DNA of 63,635 nt. It comes from JAAYFJ01 sp964344295. GTDB taxonomy: Bacteria; Bacillota; Clostridia; Tissierellales; Peptoniphilaceae. A program made the translations under genes and the position numbers. The stretch lies in the NCBI GenBank assembly GCA_964344295.1, contig CAYFMR010000007.1, positions 1 to 63,635 of the forward strand, given 5' to 3'. Each line of letters begins with the position of its first letter. Within the stretch, counting starts at the first letter, position 1. The notes under the pieces are model-generated. The model worked only from the letters and a program-made list of their open reading frames with translations, was not told where the DNA came from and ran no database searches. Positions 42,760-53,894 of this stretch are shown here, in pieces.

Positions 42760-43554
42760 ATGAAAATAGTTGTATGTATCAAGCAAGTGCCGGATACGAC
42801 GGAAGTAAAACTGGATCCGAAAACTAATACATTGATTCGTGATGGCGTTCCCTCTATCATTAACCCTGACGATAAATCAGGCGTAGAAGCAGCACTGCGA
42901 CTAAGAGACGCTGTTCCCGGCTCGACAGTCACCGTACTTTCCATGGGCCCCCCGCAAGCCGATGTGGCCTTGCGTGAAGCGTTAGCTATGGGATGCGATG
43001 AAGCCATTTTACTGTCAGACCGTGCGTTTGGCGGTGCCGATACTTGGGCAACCTCTTCCACCATTGCAGCCGCATTAAAGAAAATAGACTACGATGTCAT
43101 CATCACAGGCCGTCAAGCCATTGACGGTGACACGGCACAAGTGGGTCCCCAAATTGCAGAACACTTAGGCATTCCGCAAGTGAGCTATGCGGAAGACCTA
43201 CAATACAAAGACGGCAAGCTGATTGTCAAACGTCAATATGAAGACCGTTACCACCTGATCGAAGTGACGCCGCCTTGTCTGATTACCGCTCTGAGTGAAT
43301 TGGCCAAACCTCGTTACATGACAGTTGGAGGCGTCTTTGATGCCTACCGCGAAAAAGAAGTGGCCATGTGGAACTTGGAAAGCATCAAAGATACCGTGGA
43401 CATGAGCAACATTGGTTTGAAGGGTTCGCCGACGCGAGTCAAACAATCTTTCACGAAACAAGCCAAGGGCCAAGGAATCGTACTCAAAGATGCTACCCCG
43501 GATGAAGCGGTAGAAGCGATCCTTGAAAAATTGCAAGAGAAATTCATTATCTAG
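42760..43554 (+). CDS. etfB: Electron transfer flavoprotein beta subunit
   Basis: A 264-residue subunit with the EtfB start KIVVCIKQVPDTTEVKLD and the segment TGRQAIDGDTAQVGPQIAE, which is the ADP/FAD loop of bifurcating Etfs. It follows bcd by ten bases. Confidence 0.95.
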   Translation: MKIVVCIKQVPDTTEVKLDPKTNTLIRDGVPSIINPDDKSGVEAALRLRDAVPGSTVTVLSMGPPQADVALREALAMGCDEAILLSDRAFGGADTWATSSTIAAALKKIDYDVIITGRQAIDGDTAQVGPQIAEHLGIPQVSYAEDLQYKDGKLIVKRQYEDRYHLIEVTPPCLITALSELAKPRYMTVGGVFDAYREKEVAMWNLESIKDTVDMSNIGLKGSPTRVKQSFTKQAKGQGIVLKDATPDEAVEAILEKLQEKFII

Positions 43555-43584
43555 GCAATCATCAAGAGGAAAGGAGTCTCGATC

Positions 43585-44592
43585 ATGACGAAAGATGTAT
43601 ATGTATTAATCGAACAAGTGGACGGCAAAGTCCAAAAAGTCGGCATTGAACTCTTGGGGATTGCCAGAGAATTAGCTGATGACTTAGGACAAAAAGTATG
43701 TGCTGTCATTCTAGGCAAAGAAGTAAAAGGCCATGCTGACAACTTAATTCACCATGGCGCTGACAAAGTGTTATATGTGGAAGACCCCATGCTGGAACAC
43801 TATGTCACCGAACCCTATACCAAAGCGATCTATGAAATCATCAAAAAAGAAGAGCCGGAAATCGTACTTTACGGAGCCACTGCCATTGGCCGTGACCTAG
43901 CTCCCCGTGTATCCGCGAGAGTGCATACCGGCTTAACGGCAGACTGTACCGGCCTTGCCATTGACCCGGAAACAAAGCTACTGAACATGACTCGTCCGGC
44001 CTTTGGCGGTAACATCATGGCGACCATCGTCTGCGAAAACTTCCGTCCCCAAATGGCTACAGTACGCCCCGGCGTCATGAAAGCCATGGCAACAGACACC
44101 TCTCGCACAGGAGAAGTGAAAGAATTTAAAGTAGACTTTAAACCGGAAGATATGAACGTTAAAATCTTAGAAATCGTTCACTCCGACAAAAAACTCATCG
44201 ACATCACCGAAGCGGAAGTCTTGGTATCCGGTGGACGTGGTATCGGATCTGCAGACGGCTTCAAGATGCTGCAAGAATTAGCGGACGAACTTGGCGGAGA
44301 AATCTCCTCCTCTCGTGCTAACGTCGATGCAGGCTGGATTGATAAAGCACGTCAAGTCGGTCAAACGGGTAAAACCGTACGTCCGGACCTTTACATTGCC
44401 TGCGGTATCTCCGGAGCCATCCAACACTTGGCTGGAATGGAAAGCTCAGAATTTATCGTAGCCATCAACAAATCCGACACAGCTCCCATCTTTGATGTGG
44501 CTGACTTCGGGGTCGTTGGCGATGTACACCAAATTATTCCCCACTTAACCGAAGCGGTGAGAAAACTCCGCGCCGAAAAAGAAAACATGTAA
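43585..44592 (+). CDS. etfA: Electron transfer flavoprotein alpha subunit
   Basis: A 335-residue subunit. The N-terminal adenine-nucleotide-like domain is followed by the FAD domain with VSGGRGIGSADGF, ASRANVDAGW-type SSRANVDAGWID, QVGQTGKTVRPDLYIACGISGAIQH and the C-terminal GDVHQIIPHL. This pattern fits a group 2 bifurcating Etf. It follows etfB by 30 bases. Confidence 0.95.
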   Translation: MTKDVYVLIEQVDGKVQKVGIELLGIARELADDLGQKVCAVILGKEVKGHADNLIHHGADKVLYVEDPMLEHYVTEPYTKAIYEIIKKEEPEIVLYGATAIGRDLAPRVSARVHTGLTADCTGLAIDPETKLLNMTRPAFGGNIMATIVCENFRPQMATVRPGVMKAMATDTSRTGEVKEFKVDFKPEDMNVKILEIVHSDKKLIDITEAEVLVSGGRGIGSADGFKMLQELADELGGEISSSRANVDAGWIDKARQVGQTGKTVRPDLYIACGISGAIQHLAGMESSEFIVAINKSDTAPIFDVADFGVVGDVHQIIPHLTEAVRKLRAEKENM

Positions 44593-44606
44593 CGATCAAC
44601 ACAGAA

Positions 44607-44640
44607 AAAGGGAAGTGCTAGTCACTTCCCTTTCTCTATT
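44607..44640 (+). terminator. Terminator after etfA
   Basis: AAAGGGAAGTG/CACTTCCCTTT with a CTAGT loop, then a T-rich run. Confidence 0.88.
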
Positions 44641-44762
44641 TGAAAACCCAAAAGAATATGACGCCAGCCACCCCTTAACAGGTGTACAATTCGGCACAAT
44701 TTGGTGTATAATAGAAAACAAATTCAGAAAATTATGCTAAGACAAATGGGGGAGGGAGCCTG

Positions 44763-46214
44763 ATGGAATTTGTTGGAGAAGGATTAACATTTGATGACGT
44801 GCTACTATTGCCGGGGCGATCTGATATCTTGCCCAAAGATGTTGACCTGAAAACCAAACTTACGAAAGAGATTACGCTAAAGATTCCGATGATGAGCGCC
44901 GGCATGGATACGGTAACGGAATCATCCATGGCCATTGCCATTGCCCGCGAAGGCGGCATCGGTATCATTCACAAAAACATGAGCATTGAACATCAAGCGC
45001 TGGAAGTGGATCGAGTCAAACGGTCAGAACATGGAGTCATCACTGACCCCTTCTACTTAACCGCGGAGCGAGAAGTTGGCGACGCGATGGCATTGATGAG
45101 CCGCTATCGTATATCAGGTGTTCCCATTGTGGACAAGGCGGGCAAACTCATAGGAATCATCACCAACCGCGACATCCGATTTGAACAAGAAGTGACGAAA
45201 AAAATCGATGATGTCATGACCAAAGAAAACTTGATTGTCGGCTATGAAGGCATTCCCATGGATGAAGCCTTAGAGCGCATGAAGAAACATAAAATTGAAA
45301 AATTGCCCATCGTGGATGATGAGGGCTACCTTAAAGGCTTGATTACCATTAAGGACATTGAAAAATCCATCAAATACCCCAACTCTGCAAAAGACGAGGG
45401 ATCCAGACTCCTATGTGGTGCAGCTGTGGGAGTGACACCGGATGTGTTGGAACGGACGGAAGCACTGGTCAAATCCAAAGTTGACGTCATCGTAGTGGAC
45501 ACCGCCCACGGGCAAAGCCAGGGCGTGTTTAAAACCATCAAACTCATCAAAGAAGCATTCCCGAAACTGCAACTGATTGCGGGAAACGTGGCCACGGCGG
45601 AAGGAACCGTAGACCTGATCAATGCCGGAGCAGACGCTGTCAAAGTGGGCATTGGACCTGGATCCATTTGCACTACCCGCGTAGTCACGGGCATTGGCGT
45701 GCCGCAAATCACCGCAATCATGGAATGTGCCAAAGCGGCAAAAAGCTACGGCATCCCCGTGATTGCCGATGGTGGGATCAAATTCTCCGGCGACATCACC
45801 AAAGCCATTGGTGCCGGAGCCAACGTGGTCATGATGGGCTCACTGCTAGCGGGAACGGATGAAAGTCCGGGCGAAGAAATCATCTACCAAGGACGTCGCT
45901 ACAAAACTTACCGTGGCATGGGCTCTCTGGGAGCCATGGATGCCGGAAGCTCCGACCGCTACTTCCAAGCAGACCAGAAAAAGTTCGTGCCCGAAGGGGT
46001 AGAAGGCCGTGTGTCCTACAAAGGTCCCATTGCTGACGTCATCTACCAGCTAATGGGCGGCTTAAGATCCGGCATGGGCTATGTGGGAGCGCCCTGCATC
46101 GAAGAATTGCAAGAACGGGCGAAATTCATTAAAATTACCCCGGCCACCTTAGTGGAAAACCATCCTCACGATATCTACATTACCAAAGAATCACCAAACT
46201 ACATTAGGGAGTAA
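44763..46214 (+). CDS. guaB: IMP dehydrogenase
   Basis: A 483-residue enzyme that oxidises IMP to XMP, the first committed step to GMP. It has the TIM barrel start GEGLTFDDVLLLPG, two CBS domains (residues about 95-205), the catalytic loop GPGSICTTRVVTG and the flap with YRGMGSLGAM. A TATAAT (44707-44712) lies 50 bases upstream with no good -35; I see no purine riboswitch. The GMP synthase gene starts four bases after the stop. Confidence 0.96.
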   Translation: MEFVGEGLTFDDVLLLPGRSDILPKDVDLKTKLTKEITLKIPMMSAGMDTVTESSMAIAIAREGGIGIIHKNMSIEHQALEVDRVKRSEHGVITDPFYLTAEREVGDAMALMSRYRISGVPIVDKAGKLIGIITNRDIRFEQEVTKKIDDVMTKENLIVGYEGIPMDEALERMKKHKIEKLPIVDDEGYLKGLITIKDIEKSIKYPNSAKDEGSRLLCGAAVGVTPDVLERTEALVKSKVDVIVVDTAHGQSQGVFKTIKLIKEAFPKLQLIAGNVATAEGTVDLINAGADAVKVGIGPGSICTTRVVTGIGVPQITAIMECAKAAKSYGIPVIADGGIKFSGDITKAIGAGANVVMMGSLLAGTDESPGEEIIYQGRRYKTYRGMGSLGAMDAGSSDRYFQADQKKFVPEGVEGRVSYKGPIADVIYQLMGGLRSGMGYVGAPCIEELQERAKFIKITPATLVENHPHDIYITKESPNYIRE

Positions 46215-46218
46215 ACGT

Positions 46219-47172
<954 letters not shown>

Positions 47173-47196
47173 TCTTGGAAAATCGTTACATCAAGT

Positions 47197-47233
47197 CATC
47201 AAAAACCGGCCTCAGATGGTCGGTTTTTTGATG
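47197..47233 (+). terminator. Terminator after the guanine nucleotide genes
   Basis: CATCAAAAAACCG-type stem: CATCAAAAACCGGCC pairs with GTCGGTTTTTTGATG around TCAGATG. A- and T-tracts are within the stem. Confidence 0.8.
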
Positions 47234-47546
47234 GGCAAGCATCGACGACCGAAGGCCTTTGATGTATGGCCCCTAAATGCAAAAGAATAGAAGAAAAATA
47301 CATGAGAAATCGGCCGTTTATGTAGATAAAAAAGATAACGATGCTACAATGAAAAAAGAAGCAGCTGAACGCCTGCAGGAGACAGAAAACTACTTAGAAG
47401 TAAAGGGAGTGATACATTTCAAACGAAAGGGAGCCAGCGAAAGACATGACCGTGCGCCAGCGTCTTCGCAAGTAGAAACGGTTGCGTAAGGAAAGTCAAA
47501 AAACGACTCCTTTTTCCAACCGCAAGTGCATAAGAAAGGAGAAACC
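47234..47546 (+). other. Leader region of the surface-protein locus
   Basis: Between the terminator and the signal peptide I see an extended -10-like TGCTACAAT (47341-47349) and, just before the gene, a bulged hairpin with a following T-run (about 47489-47517) that could attenuate transcription. A 46-codon frame begins at an ATG overlapping the -10 element (47349-47489). It has no ribosome binding site and no family match. No known riboswitch motif is evident. Confidence 0.35.
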
Positions 47547-47644
47547 ATGCAGAGTTTTAAACAAAATTTTGCCACCCGAGCCATCGCTTGGGCACTGGCC
47601 TTGATCATGGTCATCACCATGATCCCCTATGGCGTTTTTGCCGA

Positions 47645-47652
47645 GGGGGGGG
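47645..47652 (+). repeat. Poly-G tract (eight G) at the signal peptide junction
   Basis: GAGGGGGGGGTAGC interrupts the reading frame right after the signal peptide. With nine (or six, or twelve) G the frame reads on as EGGGSGVATRDAA and into the body of the protein. Length changes here by replication slippage would turn expression on and off. Confidence 0.8.
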
Positions 47653-47689
47653 TAGCGGCGTTGCAACAAGAGACGCCGCACCACCAATT

Positions 47690-50600
47690 GAATCAGGCGT
47701 AGGCAATGATTCAAAAAACGCAGTACATGCCTTTGTAGGTGTGCAAACAGGAGGAGACTTAAACCTTCCTTTAGCAGATGTAACAGGTCAACAATTTAAA
47801 CCATTAGAAGGAGTAAGAGCTTACTTCCAATGGTTTGAAGACGGAGGCTATGTATCTCCTATTTATACAGCGGTATCCGATGCCAACGGCAGATTAAATA
47901 TCGGATGTCCACCCTATATAGCAGCAGACGGAAAATTAATTAAATTTGATGCTGACCCGACTGTTTCAGCCGGTCACGAAAAATATAGATTCTGGGTGGA
48001 AGAAGATACCATCCCTGAAGGCTATCAACTTCAATACATTACCGGAAAAAACGTGATATTCCCAAAAGGGCCAGCTACAATTACTCAAGGTGGCTCAGGT
48101 TCCAATACGGCAAAAAACACTCACGAAAACTGGAAGATTTTATTTATGCAAAAGCCTAAGGCTGAAATGCATAGATCTGACGCTAAAAAAACACCTGCCC
48201 AAAGTGATAACGGCGGTTATATGACAGGAACTGTATCTTGGGACTACAATTCACTGCCGGAGGAGTTCAGTGGAAGACAGTCGCTATCCCAACAGAAGGA
48301 GCACCGGGAGTAACTGTAAGAGCATCCTATCTTTCTGACTATGCTATGAAGCAAATTTATAGTGATGCTACTGCAGTAAAATTTGGACAATCTAAAAAAG
48401 AAGATATTCGTGGTTCAAAATGGACTTCAAAGCTTGACGATGATTTACAAAAGTGGATCAAAGAAGAGGTAAAAAAAGACCCAGAAAAATGGATAGCAGA
48501 AACTGTAACGGCAGATACCAATGCTGAGGGCAAGTATATTATCCAGTTCAACGGAACTTATGGCGTTCTCAAAAATGCCGACGTCGCACTAAAGAGTGAT
48601 GAATATGACAAATATAAAGTAGGCGACGGAGCCGGAGGCAGTGGCAATAAGTGGAGTCAAGAGCAAATCGACAGACTTGGGAAAGTTGCAGAAAATTCGG
48701 AAGACGGATCCTTTTCCACCACAGCAAAAAATGAAATAAAACACATTAACTACGACTGGATGTTTGTATCTACAGATGGTACAGACAAACTTCGTATTAT
48801 GACTCCATATAATAACAACTATTACACATCTATGAATAGTAACTGGGGTATTCACTCGGGTTGGTCAGGAACAGGCTTTGGAGTAGGAGTAACTTTATCA
48901 ACCAGATGTATTTTAAGATCTGACCTTGTCTTCGGACCGGGGGAAATAGACTTCCAAATCACCAACTATGACAATGATGCAAATACAGCCTTCCCCGGAG
49001 ATGTGGCCCAAACATCAACTAAGGGTCTTCCTTACTCTTACGTATCAGGCAAATACCAAATTGTTTGGTACAATCCTAACGGAACAAAGGTGCTTGGCAA
49101 AGAAGGAGAAGTACAACAACCAAACGGCGAAGGAGCCATTGATTCAGCTCCATTTGATACAACCGGTGTAACGAAGACGACAGAATACACGGCAAAACTT
49201 CACAGGGTAGACTCAAAAGGCAGATTACAAGATCCTATCGCTATCGATTCCTTTACTGTTGAAATAGACAGCATTATCGGTTCTCGTTACGACAACTTTA
49301 CCTGCAAAAACAAAGACAGAACCAAGGGCGTTGCTTATACGGCGGAAAACCTACCTGAAGGCTTGGAAATTGATGCAGGAAACGGAGACGTTACCGGGAA
49401 ACCGACAAAAGCCGGAGTATCTGACGTAAAAGTAACAGCGTCCATGGATGACCTTGATAGCGGAAAAGTTGTTGGTAAGATTGAAGGTACCAGAACCCAC
49501 AAGTATCTGATTACCGATTCACCGCTACCGGACGGCTCTGTTGGTTCTAAATACGAACAAACAATTGTACCGACACCACAAGAAGGTTTTGTATTCAAAA
49601 ATGTAAAAGCTAATTTTATCGCCTTTAAAGCTATCCAAGGTTTAAAAATTACTGGAGATAAAATTTCAGGAACCCCATCAAAAGCGGTTGAAGCGACAGA
49701 AGAAACTCCAAATATTCAAGTAACCTACGATATTTATAGGGTAAATAATGGCGTTGAAGTCCAAGTTAAAAAAGGACATATAGACAAGGTTCCTCTATCA
49801 ATTAAATCCGGCGAAGCTGCTAAATACCAACCGGAATATGAACAAGTAGAAGGAACAGCCGGAACAGAAGCAACTGTAGCGGCTCCAACATTTAAAGACA
49901 ACGACGGAAACGTAGCTACACCTGAGAATGTAAAATATGAATTAGGTAAGAATCCTCTGGAAGGCGCAGTAGTTAATGCTGATGGTAGCGTAACTTACAC
50001 ACCGACTGTAGATGATTCAGGCAAGACCATAGAAATACCTGTAAAGGTAATTTACAAAGACGGTACAACTGATGAAGTTATGGCACCTATTAAAGTAGGA
50101 GAAACAATCAATAAATCCTATCAACCAAAATACGAGTCTGTAGTGGCTCAAGTTGGTTATGAAGTAGAAGTGAAGGCACCGACTTATCTTGGAAATGACG
50201 GAAAGAAAGCAGAACCACAACCTACAGGCATGAAATATGCTTTAGGAGATGGCGCTAAAGAAGGTATTACAATTGATGAAAATACCGGTGTAATAAAAGA
50301 CACTGCTAAAGACGCCGACAAAAACTCTGTCATTGATGTACCTGTAGTAGTAACTTATACAGACGGCTCAAAAGACAAGACAACTGCAGAAATTAACGTT
50401 CCTTCAGATGCAGACTTCTATAAACCGATAGCTGAACAAGAAGTGATCGAACAAGGTCAAAAACCGGATTTAACAGACAACATCACAAACAAAGATGACT
50501 TACCGCAAGGAACGCAAATTGTCGACGTAACAAAATATGAAAAAAGCGGTGAAGATGATCCTGATGAAGATATAGTTGATATAAACACACCAGGAGAACA

Positions 50601-50990
50601 TTCTGGAGTTGTAGAAGTACGTTACTCGGACGGAACAATAGATACAGTTTATGTTCCAATTATTGTTAAACCTAAGAAAGTATCACTTGAAGGTACGCCA
50701 AATACTTTAAATCCAACAGAAGAATCACAAGAAACAGGATTAAAAGTTGTTAATAAAACTGAAAATACAACAGTAACAGCAGAAGACGAAGATGGTACAG
50801 AATTAGAAGTAACTGTAGGTGAAGACGGAAAGGTTTCTGTAAAACCAGGAACAAACGTAGACGGACCAATCACAGTAACAGTACAAGACGATTCATTAAT
50901 GAGTGATGAAAATCCGGAAGGAACACTAACGAAAGAAGTACCGGTAAAAGATCATGAAAAAGGCAAGGATGACAATAATAGCGATACACC
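47690..50990 (+). other. AT-rich central segment of the surface-protein locus, likely acquired
   Basis: Codons here favour A and T at third positions (AAA, GAA, ATA, ACA, TAT), unlike the signal-peptide part and the SLH part, which use GGC, ACC, GTC and GCG like the rest of the window. The change comes near 47690 on the left and 50950-51000 on the right. The pattern suggests that the exposed middle was replaced by recombination between conserved ends. Confidence 0.6.
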
Positions 50991-52370
50991 TGACACCACA
51001 GCACCGGGCAAACCGGGCATGGATGCCAAAGACGACGGCAGCGTAGAAATTACGCCTCCGACGGATGAAGACACCAAATCCATCGAAGTCACCTACAAAG
51101 ATAACGACGGCAACGACAAAACCGTGACCGCCACCAAAGGCGATGACGACAAGTGGAGCGTACCGGACGGAAGTGACATCACCGTCGATCCTGACAGCGG
51201 CAAGATCACCATTCCTGCCGACAAAGTGAAAGACGAAACTGACGTCACAGCGAAAGCAAAAGACAAAGCAGGCAACGAATCTGACCCTGCAACGGCAAAA
51301 GCCAAAACTCCGTCCGGTGGAGAAGATCAACCCACTGTACCGACGATCACGAACGGCAAAGCAAAGAACGAACCCGGCAAGGATTCCACTACCGTCACCG
51401 GTAAAACCGATCCGAATACGAAAGTAACGGTTACCGATGTAAACGGTGACGAAATCGGCAATGGCACATCTGATGGAAATGGTAATTTTACCATCGAAGT
51501 GAAACCGAAACAAGATCCGGGTACGGCAGTGCTCATTAAGCTGGATGGCGGCAACCCGGTACCAGTATTTGTTAAAGAAGGAAGTTCTGAACAACCCGAA
51601 ACCTCCAGCGATAATCGCGACAATCGCGGCAATACCGGAGGAGGTTACTGGTTCATTCCTGCGAACTGGGGCATGCCGTCTGTGGCTAAGCCGAAGCGAG
51701 AAACCGCTATTCACAAGGCGTATATCTACGGCTACGAAGATGGCACGTTCCGCCCCGAAGGCAATATGACCCGTGCCGAAGCGGCAGCTGTGTTGGCTCG
51801 CTTACAGGGTTTGGATCTTTCCAACAAGGCAAAGCCTGACTTTACCGATGTAGGCAGTGGCTGGTACAACGCAGTGATTAATGCGGCTGTGAACGCCGGC
51901 TATATGAAGGGTTATCCCGACGGTACCTTCCGTCCCGACGGCAAGATTACCCGTGCGGAATTTGCTCAAATGATCAAGTCCATCGACAAGGCGAACAGCG
52001 GTGCAGCGCCCTTCGCCGATGTGAAAGGCCACTGGGCAGAGGCTGCCATCGAACAAGCGCATGCTAACGGACGCATTACCGGTTATCCGGACGGCACGTT
52101 CCGCCCGAACGACCAAATTACCCGTGCCGAAGCTGTGACCGTACTGAACAAGCTATACGATCGTAGCGTGAATCATGGAGGCTTGAGCGATGTTCACAGT
52201 GATGTTGTGCCCTTTAAGGATGTGGCACCGAGTCATTGGGCATATTACGAGGTCATCGAAGCATCCAACACCCACGAATTTTACCGCACCGTAAAGGATC
52301 AGGTAGGAGAAACTTGGGATAAGATGATACAAACGTGGAAGGACGCTTTAGAAAGCCGCTAGTAAACAGA

Positions 52371-52406
52371 AAAAAGGAATCGAGCAAAAGCTCGGTTCCT
52401 TTTTTG
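52371..52406 (+). terminator. Terminator after the surface-protein locus
   Basis: GGAATCGAGC/GCTCGGTTCC with loop AAAA, flanked by an A-run and TTTTTT. Confidence 0.9.
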
Positions 52407-52600
52407 GTGCGAGAATTTGACCGGACAGAGCCATTCGCCTAGCAGTAATCAGGGGATGAAGGGGGATGTAGTGAGGCATTGAGTAGACGGCGAAGAAAAT
52501 TTGTGATTTCGGTATCAAAGAGGAGGCGATGGGTGTGGTGCAGGCATGGTTTTCGGGTATAAACCCTCAAACGGTGCTTGCCATGAACAGAAAGGTGGAG

Positions 52601-53884
52601 ATGCATGTGTATCGGATGTTGTTGACAGAGGAGCAGCAGGGAATTTTAGACGGTTCTCGTGGGGAAACGATGGCGAAGATTATGGAGACGCTGGTGCGTT
52701 ATGGGGAGTTGTTTGGAGCGACCAAGATGGTACCTGTGACGAGCGAGTATAATCACTTGGTCACCTCTTTTGGTTTGAAAGCCATGGGGCCCGTGTATGA
52801 GTTGATGGATGAATTCATTCAAGGAAATGCCTTGTCATCGCGACCGTTTACGGTGGATCCTCGCCCGTTGGATCCGGCGGTGCCCAGTTCATTTTTGCAA
52901 AACATGGTATTTAAGCACATGATGTACACAAGGCAGGACTCTTATGAGAAGCAGTTGAAAGAACTGGGGTTAAAAGATGAGCAGGCGTTTACCTGTGCAT
53001 GTTATTTAAAGGAGGTCGGGAATGTTCCCAAGCCGGGAGATGTTTTATCATGGTCTGAGTCTTCGGCAGTGGTCTATGCTAACTCCATATTAGGTGCGCA
53101 TTGTAATCGAAACTCGGGAATCATTGATTTGATGGGAGCGATTGTGGGCTATGTGCCCTATTTTGGTTTGTTGACAGAAGAGGGTCGTAAGGCGACGTGG
53201 ATCATTGATGTCGAAACGACATCGTTACCGGAGGCCCAGCTTCTGGGCTCTGCGGTGGGCATGAAAGTTGTGGAAGATGTGCCCTATATTCGGGGTTTGG
53301 ATCGCTTTTTCCCGGCGGGACTTACCGAGGAGGCTTGCACTTACTTTAAGGACTTTGGTGCAGCAACGGCATCCAATGGTGCCGTGGGGCTATATCATGT
53401 GGAGGGTTTGACGCCGGAAGCGGTTCAAGCGCAAACGGAGTTGATTGTTCCAGAGGCCCAACACTATATCATTGACGATGCAGAGATCGAACGGGTGTAT
53501 CGCAGTTATCCGGTGATGTGGAAGGATCAGGCAGGGAAGCCGGAACTGTGTTTTTTAGGGTGTCCACATATGAGTTTGAATCAGCTCCAAAGCTGGGCAA
53601 AACGAATTCATGAAAAGCTTGAGGATGCTGGGAAGAAGAAGGTGGCAGTGCCTACGGTGATCACCACAGCGCCGGCCGTCCTGCAAGCGTTTCAGTCGAC
53701 AGAGGATGCTCAGTTTTTGCAAGATGCCGGCGTTATCCTGTCGACGATTTGCCCCTTAATGTATATGAATAACCCATTAAGTGGGAAAAAACGGGTCATC
53801 ACGTCGAGTAATAAACTGAGAACGTATACGACGGCACGCTATTATCCGGAGGCAGAATTATTGGATCAACTGGTGAAATGGTGA
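52601..53884 (+). CDS. Aconitase X large (catalytic) subunit
   Basis: An AcnX/DUF521 dehydratase. Family signatures are LLTEEQQGILDGSRGETMAKIMETL at the start, GAHCNRNSG, GYVPYFGLL, FLGCPHMSLNQLQSW and STICPLM, which supply the Fe-S cysteines. Known AcnX enzymes dehydrate phosphomevalonate in archaea or cis-3-hydroxy-L-proline in bacteria; this one's substrate is not known. The start is uncertain: the domain begins near the ATG at 52601 (after AAAGGTGG), but an in-frame ATG at 52529 or GTG at 52535 behind AGAGGAGG would add about 22-24 residues. Confidence 0.85.
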   Translation: MHVYRMLLTEEQQGILDGSRGETMAKIMETLVRYGELFGATKMVPVTSEYNHLVTSFGLKAMGPVYELMDEFIQGNALSSRPFTVDPRPLDPAVPSSFLQNMVFKHMMYTRQDSYEKQLKELGLKDEQAFTCACYLKEVGNVPKPGDVLSWSESSAVVYANSILGAHCNRNSGIIDLMGAIVGYVPYFGLLTEEGRKATWIIDVETTSLPEAQLLGSAVGMKVVEDVPYIRGLDRFFPAGLTEEACTYFKDFGAATASNGAVGLYHVEGLTPEAVQAQTELIVPEAQHYIIDDAEIERVYRSYPVMWKDQAGKPELCFLGCPHMSLNQLQSWAKRIHEKLEDAGKKKVAVPTVITTAPAVLQAFQSTEDAQFLQDAGVILSTICPLMYMNNPLSGKKRVITSSNKLRTYTTARYYPEAELLDQLVKW

Positions 53885-53894
53885 AAGGAGACAA

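Larger units (their letters stand above)
47547..52362 (+). pseudogene. Large SLH-anchored surface protein, frame broken twice (possibly phase-variable)
   Basis: The start at 47547 follows GAAAGGAG and encodes a signal peptide (QSFKQNFATRAIAWALAL, ending VFA). An eight-G tract at 47645-47652 puts that frame into a stop at 47699-47701, while the body continues in another frame to about 48260. Near SWDYNSLP the reading moves again, into the long frame ending at 52362. Joined, the product would be about 1,600 residues. It has an N-terminal domain with no clear match, putative Ig/He_PIG-like modules (about 49260-49800) and two Rib/alpha-like repeats (YQPEYEQV and YQPKYESV, 49830-50400). These are followed by a proline/aspartate-rich stalk, a Big-like Ig domain (51330-51570) and three SLH domains (51700-52150) with YPDGTFRP and ITRAE motifs, then part of a fourth. 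SLH binds pyruvylated wall polymer. As written it is not translated whole. Confidence 0.85.

Noticed and set aside
44641..44762. Purine riboswitch before guaB
   Set aside because: The conserved purine-box core and its three-helix arrangement are not seen in the 122 bases upstream; only a plain promoter is likely.
47277..47489. 70-codon frame before the surface gene
   Set aside because: No ribosome binding site; it spans the likely -10 element and a G-poor leader, and the product matches nothing. Mentioned only as part of the leader.
47340..47500. c-di-GMP riboswitch in the surface-gene leader
   Set aside because: The conserved GEMM core (GCAAACC ... ACGCAAAGCC) is not present.
47645..47652. 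Programmed ribosomal frameshift at the G-tract
   Set aside because: A shift of reading could occur on G-runs, but there is no stimulator hairpin or internal Shine-Dalgarno at the right spacing, and a second frame change downstream would still block the product. DNA slippage or assembly error is simpler.
50926..51714. 262-codon open frame on the minus strand
   Set aside because: It lies entirely opposite the D/K/T-rich stalk of the surface gene, has no ribosome binding site or family match, and its Phe/Arg/Val-rich product is what antisense of that repeat gives.
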